Positions 16,839-26,198 of a DNA stretch of 64,000 bases are shown here, one piece after another. Positions within the stretch are counted from its first letter, which is position 1. Each line of letters begins with the position of its first letter. The stretch is taken from contig NZ_SSNZ01000010.1 in NCBI RefSeq assembly GCF_004801375.1, forward strand, positions 1 to 64,000, given 5' to 3'. Under the pieces are notes generated by a model that had not been told where the DNA came from, did not search any database, and saw nothing but the letters and a program-made list of their open reading frames with translations. The position numbers were made by a program, and so were the translations under genes. The DNA comes from Flavobacterium supellecticarium (GTDB lineage Bacteria; Bacteroidota; Bacteroidia; Flavobacteriales; Flavobacteriaceae).

Positions 16839-17684
16839 ATGAGATTAGTAGTGGATAGTGGCTCAACAAAAGCCGACTGGATTGCATTGGATAACAAAGG
16901 AAATATACAGTTTACGGTGACAACCTTAGGGTTAAACCCGGAAGTGCTGGAAAAAGAAGAAATGTTGGAACGAATGTCACAGCGTTTTGATATTTCGCAT
17001 AATAGGGATCTGGTTACCCATTTGTTTTTTTACGGTGCTGGTTGCGGAACCGACCGTATGAAGAATTTTCTGGCCGGTGTTTTTAGAGAATATTTTTCAA
17101 ATGCGGAAGTTGTGGTTCACGAAGATACCTATGCGGCCGTATATGCGACCACGCCTCGAGGTGAAGAAGCAATTGTATGTATATTGGGTACGGGATCGAA
17201 TTGCAGTTATTTCGACGGAAAAGAATTGCATCAGAAAGTACAGTCGTTAGGGTATATCGCTATGGATGATTGTAGCGGAAACCGTTTTGGTCGTCACCTG
17301 ATCCGTGCGTATTATTTTGGTACGATGCCAATAGAATTGGCTGAAAAATTCGAAAAAGAATACGATCTGGACCCGGATACAATTAAGCATAATTTTTATA
17401 AGGTACCCAATCCAAATGCCTATCTGGCTACTTTTGCGAAGTTCCTTATTCAGCATAAAGACCATGAATTTATTCGTGCGATTATCGTAAAAGAAATGCA
17501 GTTCTTCGTTGATCATTATATTATGCAATATGAAAATTGTAAAACGATACCGGTACATTTTATCGGATCAATAGCCTATTATTTGAAAAGGGAACTTCAG
17601 GAAATCCTTACACAAAACGAATTAATACTAGGCAATGTATACCGTAAACCGATAGACGGATTAATTAATTATCACACAGTATAA
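16839..17684 (+). CDS. BadF/BadG-type ATPase, N-acetylglucosamine-kinase-like
   Basis: A 281-residue ASKHA-fold protein. DSGSTKADW at the N-terminus is the phosphate-1 loop and CILGTGSNC near residue 110 is the second phosphate loop. Relatives include N-acetylglucosamine and N-acetylmuramic acid kinases of cell-wall recycling as well as benzoyl-CoA reductase activases. The absence of Cys-based cluster motifs and its small size favour a sugar kinase. It is cotranscribed with mgsA, which begins one base after its stop. Confidence 0.82.
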   Translation: MRLVVDSGSTKADWIALDNKGNIQFTVTTLGLNPEVLEKEEMLERMSQRFDISHNRDLVTHLFFYGAGCGTDRMKNFLAGVFREYFSNAEVVVHEDTYAAVYATTPRGEEAIVCILGTGSNCSYFDGKELHQKVQSLGYIAMDDCSGNRFGRHLIRAYYFGTMPIELAEKFEKEYDLDPDTIKHNFYKVPNPNAYLATFAKFLIQHKDHEFIRAIIVKEMQFFVDHYIMQYENCKTIPVHFIGSIAYYLKRELQEILTQNELILGNVYRKPIDGLINYHTV

Positions 17685-17685
17685 A

Positions 17686-18060
17686 ATGGAAATAGCAGTT
17701 ATTGCGCATGATGGTATGAAAGCCGATCTGGTTCAGTTTTTAAACAAACACAAAAGCTTTTTGCAATCGGATGAAATAACACTTATTGCAACCGGTACAA
17801 CAGGGAGTAAAGCCGAAAATGCAGGATTTAAGGTAACCCGAATGTTATCAGGTCCTTTAGGAGGTGATGCGCAGATTGCGGCACGCGTGGCGGAAGGAAA
17901 ATGCAATATGGTATTGTTTTTTAAAGACCCTTTAGCAAAACACCCTCATGAGGCAGATATTAACATGCTCATAAGGGTGTGTGATGTACATAATGTGCCC
18001 TTGGCTACCAATCAGGCTACAGCCGAATTATTGATAAAGGCTATTTCTCAGCAATCATAG
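17686..18060 (+). CDS. mgsA: Methylglyoxal synthase
   Basis: A 124-residue enzyme converting dihydroxyacetone phosphate to methylglyoxal and phosphate, a bypass relieving sugar-phosphate stress. The phosphate-binding TGTTG, the catalytic-Asp segment SGPLGGDAQI, DPLAKHPHEADI and NVPLATN are all present. The protein is slightly short but complete. Its last 20 bases overlap the end of ridA on the other strand. Confidence 0.94.
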   Translation: MEIAVIAHDGMKADLVQFLNKHKSFLQSDEITLIATGTTGSKAENAGFKVTRMLSGPLGGDAQIAARVAEGKCNMVLFFKDPLAKHPHEADINMLIRVCDVHNVPLATNQATAELLIKAISQQS

Positions 18061-18424
18061 AGATTTCGACATTAACGTTTTTAGGCAAACAAGCCACCTG
18101 AACCGTTTCGCGTGCCGGAGCGGTTTTTTCGTTAAAATACGCACCGTAAACGCTATTTATTTTTGCGAAATCGTTCATGTCACTAATAAAGATAGTCGTC
18201 TTAACAACGTTTTCAAACGACATACCAGCCGCTTCCAATACCGCTTTCATATTTTCCATAACCTGTTTGGTTTCCACTTCAATGGAAGAAGTGATCAATT
18301 CACCGGTTTTCGGATCCAAAGCGATTTGCCCGGAAGTATATAAAGTACGGTCGTTTACCAGTACAGCCTGGTTATATGGACCGATTGGAGCCGGTGCATT
18401 TTCGGTAAAAATAATCTGTTTCAT
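18041..18424 (-). CDS. ridA: RidA family enamine/imine deaminase
   Basis: A 127-residue cytosolic protein that hydrolyses reactive enamine/imine intermediates released by PLP enzymes. It begins with TENAPAPIGPYNQA, has YTSGQIALDP, and the conserved catalytic Arg in PARETVQVACLP followed by the closing Glu in VEISMIAE. It lies 18 bases downstream of lptD on the same strand and converges on mgsA with a 20-bp coding overlap. Confidence 0.93.
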   Translation of the reverse strand: MKQIIFTENAPAPIGPYNQAVLVNDRTLYTSGQIALDPKTGELITSSIEVETKQVMENMKAVLEAAGMSFENVVKTTIFISDMNDFAKINSVYGAYFNEKTAPARETVQVACLPKNVNVEISMIAEK

Positions 18425-18442
18425 GCTATTGTGTTTTTATGA

Positions 18443-21175
18443 TTATCGTAAACGACGATCCGGAAGACTACGTTTATCCCACTTGATATCGCTAAGAACG
18501 GAAGACTTGATTCCGATAAAGAAGCCCCAGTAGGAGTACGTTCCAAAGGGTACCCAGTTAAAACTCATTCTCCAGCTTAAAAGGTCTCTTTCAAAACGGA
18601 ATTGCGTAAAGCTTACTCCTTTTCGAACAAAATCATATCCGGTGGAAACCCCAACTTTCCACTGCGGGGTTAAGTCGATATTTCCGGAAACCATCAGGGA
18701 GTTGGTTACGATCTGGTTTTCACGGTTATTGTTTCCATAGGTTAGGGAATAGGCAAATTGTAAATCCCAAGGGAGTGCCAGTTGGTAAAACCCTTTAAAT
18801 TTGTCTTTACCGTCGTCGTCTTTGTCTTTAAATAAACTATGTCTGTTATCGCTCAGGTCGGTAGCGCGTCCGAATAAATCATCGCCACGGCCTCCGTTCA
18901 TAACATTCTGATCGTTAACTTTTGAGTCTTTATCTGAACTTGGTCCGAAATCGGAACTGGAAAGGCTGTAATTAATAGTAATATTGGCACTCGTCATACG
19001 GAACAAACTACCACCGTTATCGATATTATACTTGTTGATTCGTTTTCCGGCATTGTCAATGGCATACATATCGAGTGTCGTACCAAAGTTAACATTCATT
19101 TTGTTGTTAAAAAACTGCGTTCCTCCCGAAACCATTACTGGTGACCATGCCAATGAGTCGGCAGCCATATTGTAATTCGTAGAAAAGTTCAGGTTGTTTA
19201 ACAACATCACTTTTTTCGGTTCGGTTTTGGTTTCGTCCTTATCGCGAACTTTGGCTTCAAAAGTATTGCTCAGGGTAAAGCCAATATTATTTGCCATTAA
19301 CTTTCCGGGAGCACCGAAGATACCGTTTTCAAAACGCGAATAATCCGCACGTGTCGCTCCGGTAGCATCGATGGCATACGTATCGTAATAGTTGCTAAAA
19401 CTCGGTAAATAAGAATAGGAAACACTTGGACGCATTACGTGACGGATAGCCTGAATTTTTTTATCATCGCCAAAATTAAACGTACCATAAATGGTTGTTC
19501 CGATGTTGGAAGTGAAATTATAAGTGCGATAAGCATCAAAACCATTAATATCGTTGGTAACCACCTTGTTTTGTGAGGCATCGAATTCTTTACTGATAGT
19601 TTTCAAATACCATACTTCACTATAGTTGGTTCCGGCCGTCACACTAAAAAACTTGAATACTTTAAAGTTGGTACTAATCGGAATACTGTGCTGGAAACCG
19701 GTTTTGGAATCCCGGAACATCTGAGCGGTAAAAAACAGGGAATCGGTGGTGTGGATTCTGTTTTCGGCTCTCAGATTATACTGGAAGTTGATGTTTTTAA
19801 AGATCCCTTTTTTAAGTTCGTCTCTTTTGGCAAACGGGAAAATACGATCCACACTGGCCTGAAAAGTAGGTAGGGTCATATCAATAGCTTGCGTATTCGT
19901 ATTCTGTGAATGCGTAGCGGTTACCGAAAAGTTCACCTGAGGAATAGTTTGTAAGGTCTGCGAATAGGAAATCGAAGAGCTCATGTTGTTATTCAGGGAA
20001 GAACCGACGTTAAGCATGTTTAACGTATTACGGAAATACTGACTACTACCTAAATTGACTGATGCGGAGAATCGGGAATTAGGACTGGCTTTGGCATCCT
20101 GAGAATGCGACCATTGAATGTTGTATTCGCGTCGCTTGGTATAATCGGGAAATCCTCTTTCGCTTTGAATCTGATTCTCGAAACGTATATTTACCCGTCC
20201 GTTAAAAGCATAGCGTTTGGCATAGCTACTTTCAAATCGGAGGGCATAACTTCCGTTGGTATAATAATCTCCTAAAACCGCAAGATCATAATAATCGCTT
20301 AAAGCGAAATAATAACCACCGTTCTGAAGGAAATAACCGCGATCACGGGTGTCACCAAATGAAGGAATTATAAAACCGGAAGCGGATGTTTCGCTCATCG
20401 GAAAATAACCAAAAGGCAATCCTAAAGGAGTTGGTACATCGGCGATAACCATATTGGTAAGACCAACAACTACTTTTTTACCGGGTACAAATTTGATTTT
20501 TCGCGCCAGGAAATAATATTCCGGATCGTCGATATTTTTTGAAGTGGTAAAACGGGCATTTTTCATAAAATACACCGAATCATTTTCTCTTTTGGAAACC
20601 TCTGCTTTGATACGGAAATCACTTTGCTCAGTTCTGGAGTTCCAAATTTTGGCTTTTTTTGTCTTAAAATTGAAACGAATTGAATCGGGTTCGACTACGT
20701 TTTGTCCCTGTTTAAAATAGGGGAATTGGGTGTAATTTCCTAAACTGTCTTTGATTCGTCCGGCATATACTTCGTCTTTGTCATAGTCTAATACGATGAT
20801 TCCGGACTTTAATTCGATGTCTTTATAGTATAATTCGGCCTCGTTATAGAGGGTAAGTTGTTTCTTTTTTTGATCAATTTTTTCGTAATCTTTTGCTTTA
20901 CGCTTCACAATACCGTCTATAGAGGACTTCTTTTTTTTGATAGTGTCGTTCTTGGTTTCGACAGTCGGTTTTTTTAAACTGTCAGGGTTCAGATGAATAC
21001 TATCTTTCTGTTTTTCAGCGGGTATGTTTTTAGTTAAGGACCGGTTTTCCTGAGAATAGATTTCATGTTTTCCTGCGAGAAGAAAAAATGACAATAAAAC
21101 GATATGAAATAAGTTTGTACGCAAAGGTTTTAATACTATTTTTGTAAAAATATGGCTCAATTTTTGACGGTTCAA
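18443..21175 (-). CDS. lptD: LPS-assembly outer-membrane protein LptD (Bacteroidota type)
   Basis: The 910-residue outer-membrane protein inserts lipopolysaccharide into the outer leaflet. A hydrophobic signal (IVLLSFFLLAG) precedes a Lys/Asp-rich linker, then an OstA-like beta-jellyroll region with KIDQKKKQLTLYNEAELYYKD and VEPDSIRFNFKTKKAKIWN. A long C-terminal beta-barrel of alternating aromatic strands follows, including ADVPTPLGLPFGYFPMSETSA, and the chain ends in a beta-signal-like strand. No ATG is available upstream of the signal peptide; translation most likely starts at a TTG (21175, or 21160). A two-part promoter precedes it. Confidence 0.88.
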   Translation of the reverse strand: MNRQKLSHIFTKIVLKPLRTNLFHIVLLSFFLLAGKHEIYSQENRSLTKNIPAEKQKDSIHLNPDSLKKPTVETKNDTIKKKKSSIDGIVKRKAKDYEKIDQKKKQLTLYNEAELYYKDIELKSGIIVLDYDKDEVYAGRIKDSLGNYTQFPYFKQGQNVVEPDSIRFNFKTKKAKIWNSRTEQSDFRIKAEVSKRENDSVYFMKNARFTTSKNIDDPEYYFLARKIKFVPGKKVVVGLTNMVIADVPTPLGLPFGYFPMSETSASGFIIPSFGDTRDRGYFLQNGGYYFALSDYYDLAVLGDYYTNGSYALRFESSYAKRYAFNGRVNIRFENQIQSERGFPDYTKRREYNIQWSHSQDAKASPNSRFSASVNLGSSQYFRNTLNMLNVGSSLNNNMSSSISYSQTLQTIPQVNFSVTATHSQNTNTQAIDMTLPTFQASVDRIFPFAKRDELKKGIFKNINFQYNLRAENRIHTTDSLFFTAQMFRDSKTGFQHSIPISTNFKVFKFFSVTAGTNYSEVWYLKTISKEFDASQNKVVTNDINGFDAYRTYNFTSNIGTTIYGTFNFGDDKKIQAIRHVMRPSVSYSYLPSFSNYYDTYAIDATGATRADYSRFENGIFGAPGKLMANNIGFTLSNTFEAKVRDKDETKTEPKKVMLLNNLNFSTNYNMAADSLAWSPVMVSGGTQFFNNKMNVNFGTTLDMYAIDNAGKRINKYNIDNGGSLFRMTSANITINYSLSSSDFGPSSDKDSKVNDQNVMNGGRGDDLFGRATDLSDNRHSLFKDKDDDGKDKFKGFYQLALPWDLQFAYSLTYGNNNRENQIVTNSLMVSGNIDLTPQWKVGVSTGYDFVRKGVSFTQFRFERDLLSWRMSFNWVPFGTYSYWGFFIGIKSSVLSDIKWDKRSLPDRRLR

Positions 21176-21194
21176 ACTTACATATATTTTTTTT

Positions 21195-21226
21195 CAAAAA
21201 TAAGCATTTAATAAAATTATAACCAA
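21195..21226 (-). promoter_or_regulatory. Promoter of lptD: -33 TTG and -7 TATTTTTG
   Basis: On the minus strand a TTG (21226-21224) and an exact -7 box TATTTTTG (21202-21195) are 21 bases apart, inside the range for Bacteroidota sigma-ABfr promoters. A second -7-like TAAGTTTG at 21180-21173 overlaps the TTG start. Confidence 0.6.
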
Positions 21227-21247
21227 TATCGATAAATATCAAAGACA

Positions 21248-22426
21248 ATGAGAGGGAACATCAAGTTTAATTTTATAAGACCAATTTTTTTACTATTGTT
21301 TTTCCATGCTGCTTTTGCTCAAAATAATACAAAATTTAAGGTTGTTTTGGATCCCGGACACGGTGGTAATGACTTTGGTGCCGTTTATCACGGCTATGTT
21401 GAAAAAAACAACGCCCTGAACGTAGCACTAAAAGTAGGGAAATTATTGGAAAAAGACCCTACTATACAGGTAATTTACACCCGTAAGACCGATGTTTTTA
21501 TCGAATTGGACGAAAGAGCCAACATTGCGAACCGAAATGACGCTAATATTTTTGTGTCAATTCACTGTAATGCCAATAAAAATCTGGCCGCTTCCGGAAC
21601 CGAAACTTATGTAATGGGGGTTACCCGTAACGCGTCCAACCTTGAAGTAGCGAAAAAAGAGAATGCCGTGGTTACGATGGAGAGCGATTATAAAATGAAA
21701 TACGACGGATACGACCCGAATTCTCCGGAATCGTTAATCGGAATGACACTTTTACAGGAAGAATATATCGAGCAAAGTATTGATCTGGCTGCCCGTATTC
21801 AGGATGGTTTCGAAAACGGATTGGGACGAAAAAGCCGTGGTGTAAAACAGGCGGGATTCCTGGTATTGCGTAAAATCTATATGCCACGCGTATTAATCGA
21901 GATGGGATTCGTATCCAATAAAGACGAAGGTTCGTATTTGAGTTCGGATAACGGTCAGGAAGAATTGGCCAAAGCTATCGCCGATGCGATCATCGGCTAT
22001 AAGAAAGAATACTTCGTACCCGGTGTTTCCGTAGGAAGAGACGAAAGACCAACACCGTCTAAAACAGTCGAAAAAGAACGTGAAAAAGAAAAAGATACCA
22101 AAGTAGTTAAGGTAGATTCCGCTAAAGTTACCAAAGAAATTAAAAAAGAAATCAAACCGGTTGCTTCGGCAAAAGGGGTGGTGTTTAAAGTGCAGATTTC
22201 GGCCAGTGGTAAAAAACTGGATTTAACACCAAGTAACTTTAAAGGGCTGAATAACATTTCGATGGAAGAAGATAAGACCATTATTAAATATTACTACGGA
22301 CACGTAAAAGAGCATTCCGAAGCCAAAGAACTTTTAAACGAAGCGAAAGAAAAAGGCTTTACATCGGCCTTTATCGTGGCCTTTAAGGATGGTAAAAAGA
22401 TTAGTATCCAGGAAGCATTAAAATAA
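21248..22426 (+). CDS. N-acetylmuramoyl-L-alanine amidase (Amidase_3) with SPOR-like C-terminus
   Basis: A 392-residue exported peptidoglycan hydrolase cutting the bond between MurNAc and L-Ala. Signal peptide to about residue 25 (IFLLLFFHAAFAQ). Amidase_3 zinc-site motifs are VVLDPGHGGNDFG, the Glu in YVEKNNALN, and VSIHCNAN. The catalytic Glu region is RVLIEMGFVSN. A charged linker (residues ~260-305) leads to a last ~80 residues resembling a SPOR septal peptidoglycan-binding domain (VFKVQISAS). It is divergent from lptD and followed by an MCE gene. Confidence 0.92.
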   Translation: MRGNIKFNFIRPIFLLLFFHAAFAQNNTKFKVVLDPGHGGNDFGAVYHGYVEKNNALNVALKVGKLLEKDPTIQVIYTRKTDVFIELDERANIANRNDANIFVSIHCNANKNLAASGTETYVMGVTRNASNLEVAKKENAVVTMESDYKMKYDGYDPNSPESLIGMTLLQEEYIEQSIDLAARIQDGFENGLGRKSRGVKQAGFLVLRKIYMPRVLIEMGFVSNKDEGSYLSSDNGQEELAKAIADAIIGYKKEYFVPGVSVGRDERPTPSKTVEKEREKEKDTKVVKVDSAKVTKEIKKEIKPVASAKGVVFKVQISASGKKLDLTPSNFKGLNNISMEEDKTIIKYYYGHVKEHSEAKELLNEAKEKGFTSAFIVAFKDGKKISIQEALK

Positions 22427-22454
22427 ATAATACTGTAGGTAAAATATTTATTTT

Positions 22455-22462
22455 TAATTTTG
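22455..22462 (+). promoter_or_regulatory. -7 box TAATTTTG of the MCE gene
   Basis: Exact TAnnTTTG match 20 bases before the TTG start at 22482, supporting a separate promoter for the mlaD-like gene. Confidence 0.5.
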
Positions 22463-22481
22463 CTCATTAAATATTTGAATT

Positions 22482-23450
22482 TTGAAAATAACTAGAGAAG
22501 TTAAAACAGCAATTTTAGTCATTACCTCTATAGTGGTATGTTTATGGGGGTATAGTTTTCTGAAAGGAAAAAATCTATTTGACTCCAATCGTAAATTTTA
22601 TGTTGTATATGATAACGTAGAAGGTTTATCACCTTCGGCGGCCGTAACGATAAACGGATTGGTAGTGGGGAAAATATCCGCTATCGAAATCCAGCCAAAC
22701 ACCGGGAAATTACTGGTGGAAATGCAAATTAAAAATGATTTTGCGATTTCGAAATCGAGTGTTGCCAGTATTTACGAACCGGGATTTATCGGAGGTAAAC
22801 AAATTGCGATCCTTCCGAATTTTAAAGATACCAACATGGCACAGTCAGGCGATTATTTACAAGCCGATGTGAAATTGGGCTTAACAGCCAAACTGGAAGA
22901 CAAATTGGCGCCGATTCAGGAAAAACTGAATAAAGTTCTGGAAAGTACCGATGTGTTGCTTAATAATATCAATAATGTAATGGATACACAAACGCAGGCG
23001 AACTTAAAAAATAGTTTAGCGGAGTTAAACAAAACGTTGACCAACTTTAGTGCGGCTTCGGTAAATGTAAATCATCTACTGGCAGACAATAAAGGTAAAC
23101 TTGATCATACGATTACGAATATTGATAAAGTATCGACTAATTTTGCGAAGATGTCCGATTCATTAGCGAAAGCAAACATTGGTAAAACGGTTAAAAACCT
23201 GGAAAGCACATTAGCTAATGTCGACAAGATCATGAACGACTTACAGTCCGGAAAAGGATCTATGGGGAAATTGTTAAAAGACGATGCGATGTATAAAAAC
23301 TTGGCGGGCGCTTCCAAACAATTGGAATTGCTGTTAGGCGACATGAAGCTAAACCCGAAACGCTATGTACATTTCTCTCTATTCGGAAAAAAAGCAGCGC
23401 CTTATGTAGCACCGGAAGAAGAGAAAACAACAACAGAACAAAAACAATAA
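22482..23450 (+). CDS. MlaD/MCE family lipid-transport protein
   Basis: A 322-residue protein with one N-terminal membrane anchor (AILVITSIVVCLWGYSFL) and a single MCE domain (YDNVEGLSPSAAVTINGLVVGKI). A long helical region predicted to oligomerise follows. It belongs to the periplasmic part of retrograde phospholipid transport systems; the Mla ATPase and permease are not in the window. The frame is closed by a stop just upstream and has no ATG, so TTG at 22482 is the start. The position next to lptD and an amidase fits an envelope cluster. Confidence 0.88.
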   Translation: MKITREVKTAILVITSIVVCLWGYSFLKGKNLFDSNRKFYVVYDNVEGLSPSAAVTINGLVVGKISAIEIQPNTGKLLVEMQIKNDFAISKSSVASIYEPGFIGGKQIAILPNFKDTNMAQSGDYLQADVKLGLTAKLEDKLAPIQEKLNKVLESTDVLLNNINNVMDTQTQANLKNSLAELNKTLTNFSAASVNVNHLLADNKGKLDHTITNIDKVSTNFAKMSDSLAKANIGKTVKNLESTLANVDKIMNDLQSGKGSMGKLLKDDAMYKNLAGASKQLELLLGDMKLNPKRYVHFSLFGKKAAPYVAPEEEKTTTEQKQ

Positions 23451-23469
23451 GCATTAATCTATACTTTAT

Positions 23470-24798
23470 ATGAGTTATTTAGATAATATACTATTTGCCA
23501 TTATCCTTGTTTTAGGAATCGGTTTTTTTGCACAGAATGTCAAAAAACTGATTCGCAACATTAAATTAGGACAGGATGTAGACCGTACAGATAATCCAAA
23601 GGAAAGATGGCGTAACATGGCAATGATTGCCTTAGGTCAATCGAAAATGGTTAAAAGACCGGTAGCCGGAATATTACACATCATAGTATATTTAGGATTC
23701 ATTATTATCAATATTGAAGTATTGGAAATCCTGATCGACGGTTTATTCGGAACACACCGCGTTTTCTCCTTTTTAGGCGGATTCTATAATGTATTGATCG
23801 GTTCGTTCGAAGTATTAGCTTTTTTAGTAATTGTAGCTATTGCAACGTTTTATATCCGAAGAAATATCATCAAATTAAAACGTTTTATCAGCAATGATTT
23901 AACCGGATGGCCAAAAAGTGACGCAAATAATATTCTATATTTCGAAACGGTATTGATGGTTTTATTTCTGGTTTTAAATGCTGCCGATTTGCATTTACAG
24001 ACACTAGGCGTAGGTCATTACAATCAGGCGGGAGCTTTTCCGGTTTCGCAATTTATCGCACCGATCTTTAACGGAATTTCCGAAAACATCGTGGTATTGA
24101 TCGAAAGAGCAGCCTGGTGGTTGCATATTGTGGGAATCCTGATCTTCCTGAATTATTTGTACTATTCGAAACACCTCCACATTCTATTGGCTTTTCCGAA
24201 TACTTATTTTGCCAACCTGAAACCACAGGGGCAGTTTGATAATCTGGAATCGGTTACCAAAGAAGTAAAACTAATGATGGATCCGAATGCTGATCCGTTT
24301 GCAGCAGCACCGGCAGGAGAAGAACCGGTACATTCCAAATTTGGAGCCAGCGATGTTCAGGATTTAAACTGGGTTCAGTTGCTAAATGCGTATACCTGTA
24401 CCGAGTGTGGACGTTGTACGTCGTCCTGTCCGGCAAACCAAACGGGTAAAAAGCTGTCACCAAGAAAGATCATGATGGATACCCGTGACCGACTGGAGGA
24501 AGTAGGGAAGAATATTGATACCAATAAAGGCGTATTTGTACCGGATGGTAAATCATTGTTAAACGACTATATTTCAACAGAAGAACTATGGGCTTGTACC
24601 TCTTGTAATGCCTGCGTGGAAGAATGTCCGGTAAACATTAGTCCGCTTTCCATCATCATGGACATGCGTCGTTACCTGGTAATGGAGCAAAGTGCCGCGC
24701 CGATGGAATTAAACAGTATGATGACCAACATCGAAAACAACGGAGCACCTTGGCAGTACAACCAGATGGACCGTTTGAACTGGAAAGACGAAAACTAA
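23470..24798 (+). CDS. Membrane-bound 4Fe-4S dicluster protein (HdrD/GlpC-like, N-terminal half)
   Basis: This 442-residue protein has about five membrane helices in residues 1-260 (starting LFAIILVLGIGFFAQ), similar to haem-b-binding DsrM/NarI-like domains. Two cluster motifs follow: CTECGRCTSSCPANQTGK and CTSCNACVEECPVN. It likely passes electrons between the quinone pool and its partner encoded next, the CCG-domain protein at 24841. The electron donor or acceptor is not known. Start ATG 19 bases after the MCE gene. Confidence 0.85.
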   Translation: MSYLDNILFAIILVLGIGFFAQNVKKLIRNIKLGQDVDRTDNPKERWRNMAMIALGQSKMVKRPVAGILHIIVYLGFIIINIEVLEILIDGLFGTHRVFSFLGGFYNVLIGSFEVLAFLVIVAIATFYIRRNIIKLKRFISNDLTGWPKSDANNILYFETVLMVLFLVLNAADLHLQTLGVGHYNQAGAFPVSQFIAPIFNGISENIVVLIERAAWWLHIVGILIFLNYLYYSKHLHILLAFPNTYFANLKPQGQFDNLESVTKEVKLMMDPNADPFAAAPAGEEPVHSKFGASDVQDLNWVQLLNAYTCTECGRCTSSCPANQTGKKLSPRKIMMDTRDRLEEVGKNIDTNKGVFVPDGKSLLNDYISTEELWACTSCNACVEECPVNISPLSIIMDMRRYLVMEQSAAPMELNSMMTNIENNGAPWQYNQMDRLNWKDEN

Positions 24799-24840
24799 TT
24801 AAAAAACAAACCTTGCAGTATTGCAACTAGTATAAAAGAT

Positions 24841-25632
24841 ATGTCAGCAAATTTAGTAGTTCCTACAATGGCCGAAATGATGGCAGAGGGAAAACAGCCG
24901 GAAGTCCTGTTTTGGGTCGGTTGTTCGGGAAGTTTTGACGATAGAGCGAAAAAAATAACCAAAGCGTTTGTAAAAATATTAAACCAGGCCAACGTATCCT
25001 TTGCCGTATTGGGCACGGAAGAAAGTTGTACCGGTGATCCCGCAAAAAGAGCCGGAAACGAATTCCTGTTCCAAATGCAGGCGATGATGAATATTGAAGT
25101 GATGAATGCCTACGAAGTAAAAAAAGTCGTAACCGCATGTCCGCACTGTTTTAATACCATCAAAAACGAATACCCGGAATTGGGCGGAAGCTACGAAGTG
25201 GTCCACCATACCCAGTTTTTAAAATCCCTTTTGGACGACGGACGTTTAACCATCGAAGGTGGACAGTTTAAAGGTAAAAAAATAACCTTCCACGATCCGT
25301 GTTATTTAGGACGTGCGAATAATGTTTATGAAGCACCACGTGAGCTAATCCAGAAACTGGATGCGGAATTAGTGGAAATGAAACGTTCGCGTGCCAACGG
25401 ACTTTGTTGCGGAGCCGGAGGAGCACAGATGTTTAAAGAACCTGAAAAAGGAAATAAAGATATTAATGTAGAGCGTACCGAAGATGCGCTGGAAACCCAG
25501 CCGGAAATCATAGCAGCCGGCTGTCCGTTCTGTAATACCATGTTGACCGACGGTGTGAAATTCAAAGAAAAAGAACACGAGATCAAGGTAATGGACGTGG
25601 CAGAATTAATTGCTAATGCCAAAGATTTATAA
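24841..25632 (+). CDS. CCG-domain Fe-S oxidoreductase (HdrB/LutA-like)
   Basis: A 263-residue soluble protein with two cysteine-rich CCG domains: VGCSGSFDDRAKK with later CPHCFNTIKNEYPELGG, and FHDPCYLGR...GLCCGAGGAQMF followed by AAGCPFCNTML. Such domains hold a non-cubane or [4Fe-4S] cluster in heterodisulfide-reductase B and in lactate/glycolate oxidase subunits. Together with the preceding membrane protein it forms a split HdrDE-like module. The gene lies 42 bases after its partner and is 2 bases from the next. Confidence 0.85.
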   Translation: MSANLVVPTMAEMMAEGKQPEVLFWVGCSGSFDDRAKKITKAFVKILNQANVSFAVLGTEESCTGDPAKRAGNEFLFQMQAMMNIEVMNAYEVKKVVTACPHCFNTIKNEYPELGGSYEVVHHTQFLKSLLDDGRLTIEGGQFKGKKITFHDPCYLGRANNVYEAPRELIQKLDAELVEMKRSRANGLCCGAGGAQMFKEPEKGNKDINVERTEDALETQPEIIAAGCPFCNTMLTDGVKFKEKEHEIKVMDVAELIANAKDL

Positions 25633-25634
25633 TT

Positions 25635-26117
25635 ATGTACGTACCTTTTGATACTATGCCTGAAGAATCCCGAATCTGGATTTATCAGGCCAACCGAAAA
25701 CTTAGCGACGAAGAAATGCAGGAAATTGAAGTCGCTTTGGTAGCATTTGTATCCAATTGGGCCGCTCATGGAACCGGTCTTGAAGCTTCGTTTATTACCA
25801 AATACAACCGTTTTATCATTTTAACGGTTAACCAGGAGAAACAAGCAGCAACAGGTTGTTCGATTGATGCGTCGGTTCAGTTTATACAGGATCTGGAAAA
25901 GAAATACGAAATCGACTTGTTGGACAAAATGAATGTAACGTTTCGTTTAGGTGACTTTATTGCCCACAAACCGTTGATTGAGTTTAAGAAGATGGCCAAA
26001 GAAAAAGCCGTATCCGGTAACACTATTGTTTTTAATAATTTAGTGAATACACTGGGAGAGTGGCAGGAATTTTGGGAAGTTCCGGCTAGCGAAAGCTGGC
26101 ATAGTCGCTTCTTCTAA
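25635..26117 (+). CDS. Conserved Bacteroidota protein, often mislabelled ABC transporter ATPase
   Basis: A 160-residue cytosolic protein beginning MYVPFDTMPEESRIWIYQ. I recognise it as a conserved family in Flavobacteriia that databases often call ABC transporter ATPase, but no Walker A, ABC signature or Walker B is present, so that name is not supported. Visible features are a WAAHGTGLEASF segment and a single cysteine in GCSID. Tight spacing to the CCG protein (2 bases) suggests it serves the Fe-S module. Confidence 0.8.
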   Translation: MYVPFDTMPEESRIWIYQANRKLSDEEMQEIEVALVAFVSNWAAHGTGLEASFITKYNRFIILTVNQEKQAATGCSIDASVQFIQDLEKKYEIDLLDKMNVTFRLGDFIAHKPLIEFKKMAKEKAVSGNTIVFNNLVNTLGEWQEFWEVPASESWHSRFF

Positions 26118-26141
26118 ACGAAAAATAAAAATACTAGCATC

Positions 26142-26182
26142 TAAAATCATCATGTGCAACGTTGCGTGATGATTTTATTTAT
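26142..26182 (+). terminator. Terminator of the Fe-S operon
   Basis: The outer stem TAAAATCATCA / TGATGATTTTA encloses a second palindrome, GCAACGTTGC, and is followed by a T-rich stretch. Confidence 0.75.
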
Positions 26183-26198
26183 TTAAAAAATTAAGTTA

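Noticed and set aside
25635..26117. Reading this gene as an ABC transporter ATPase
   Set aside because: No Walker A, signature or Walker B motif is present in its 160 residues.
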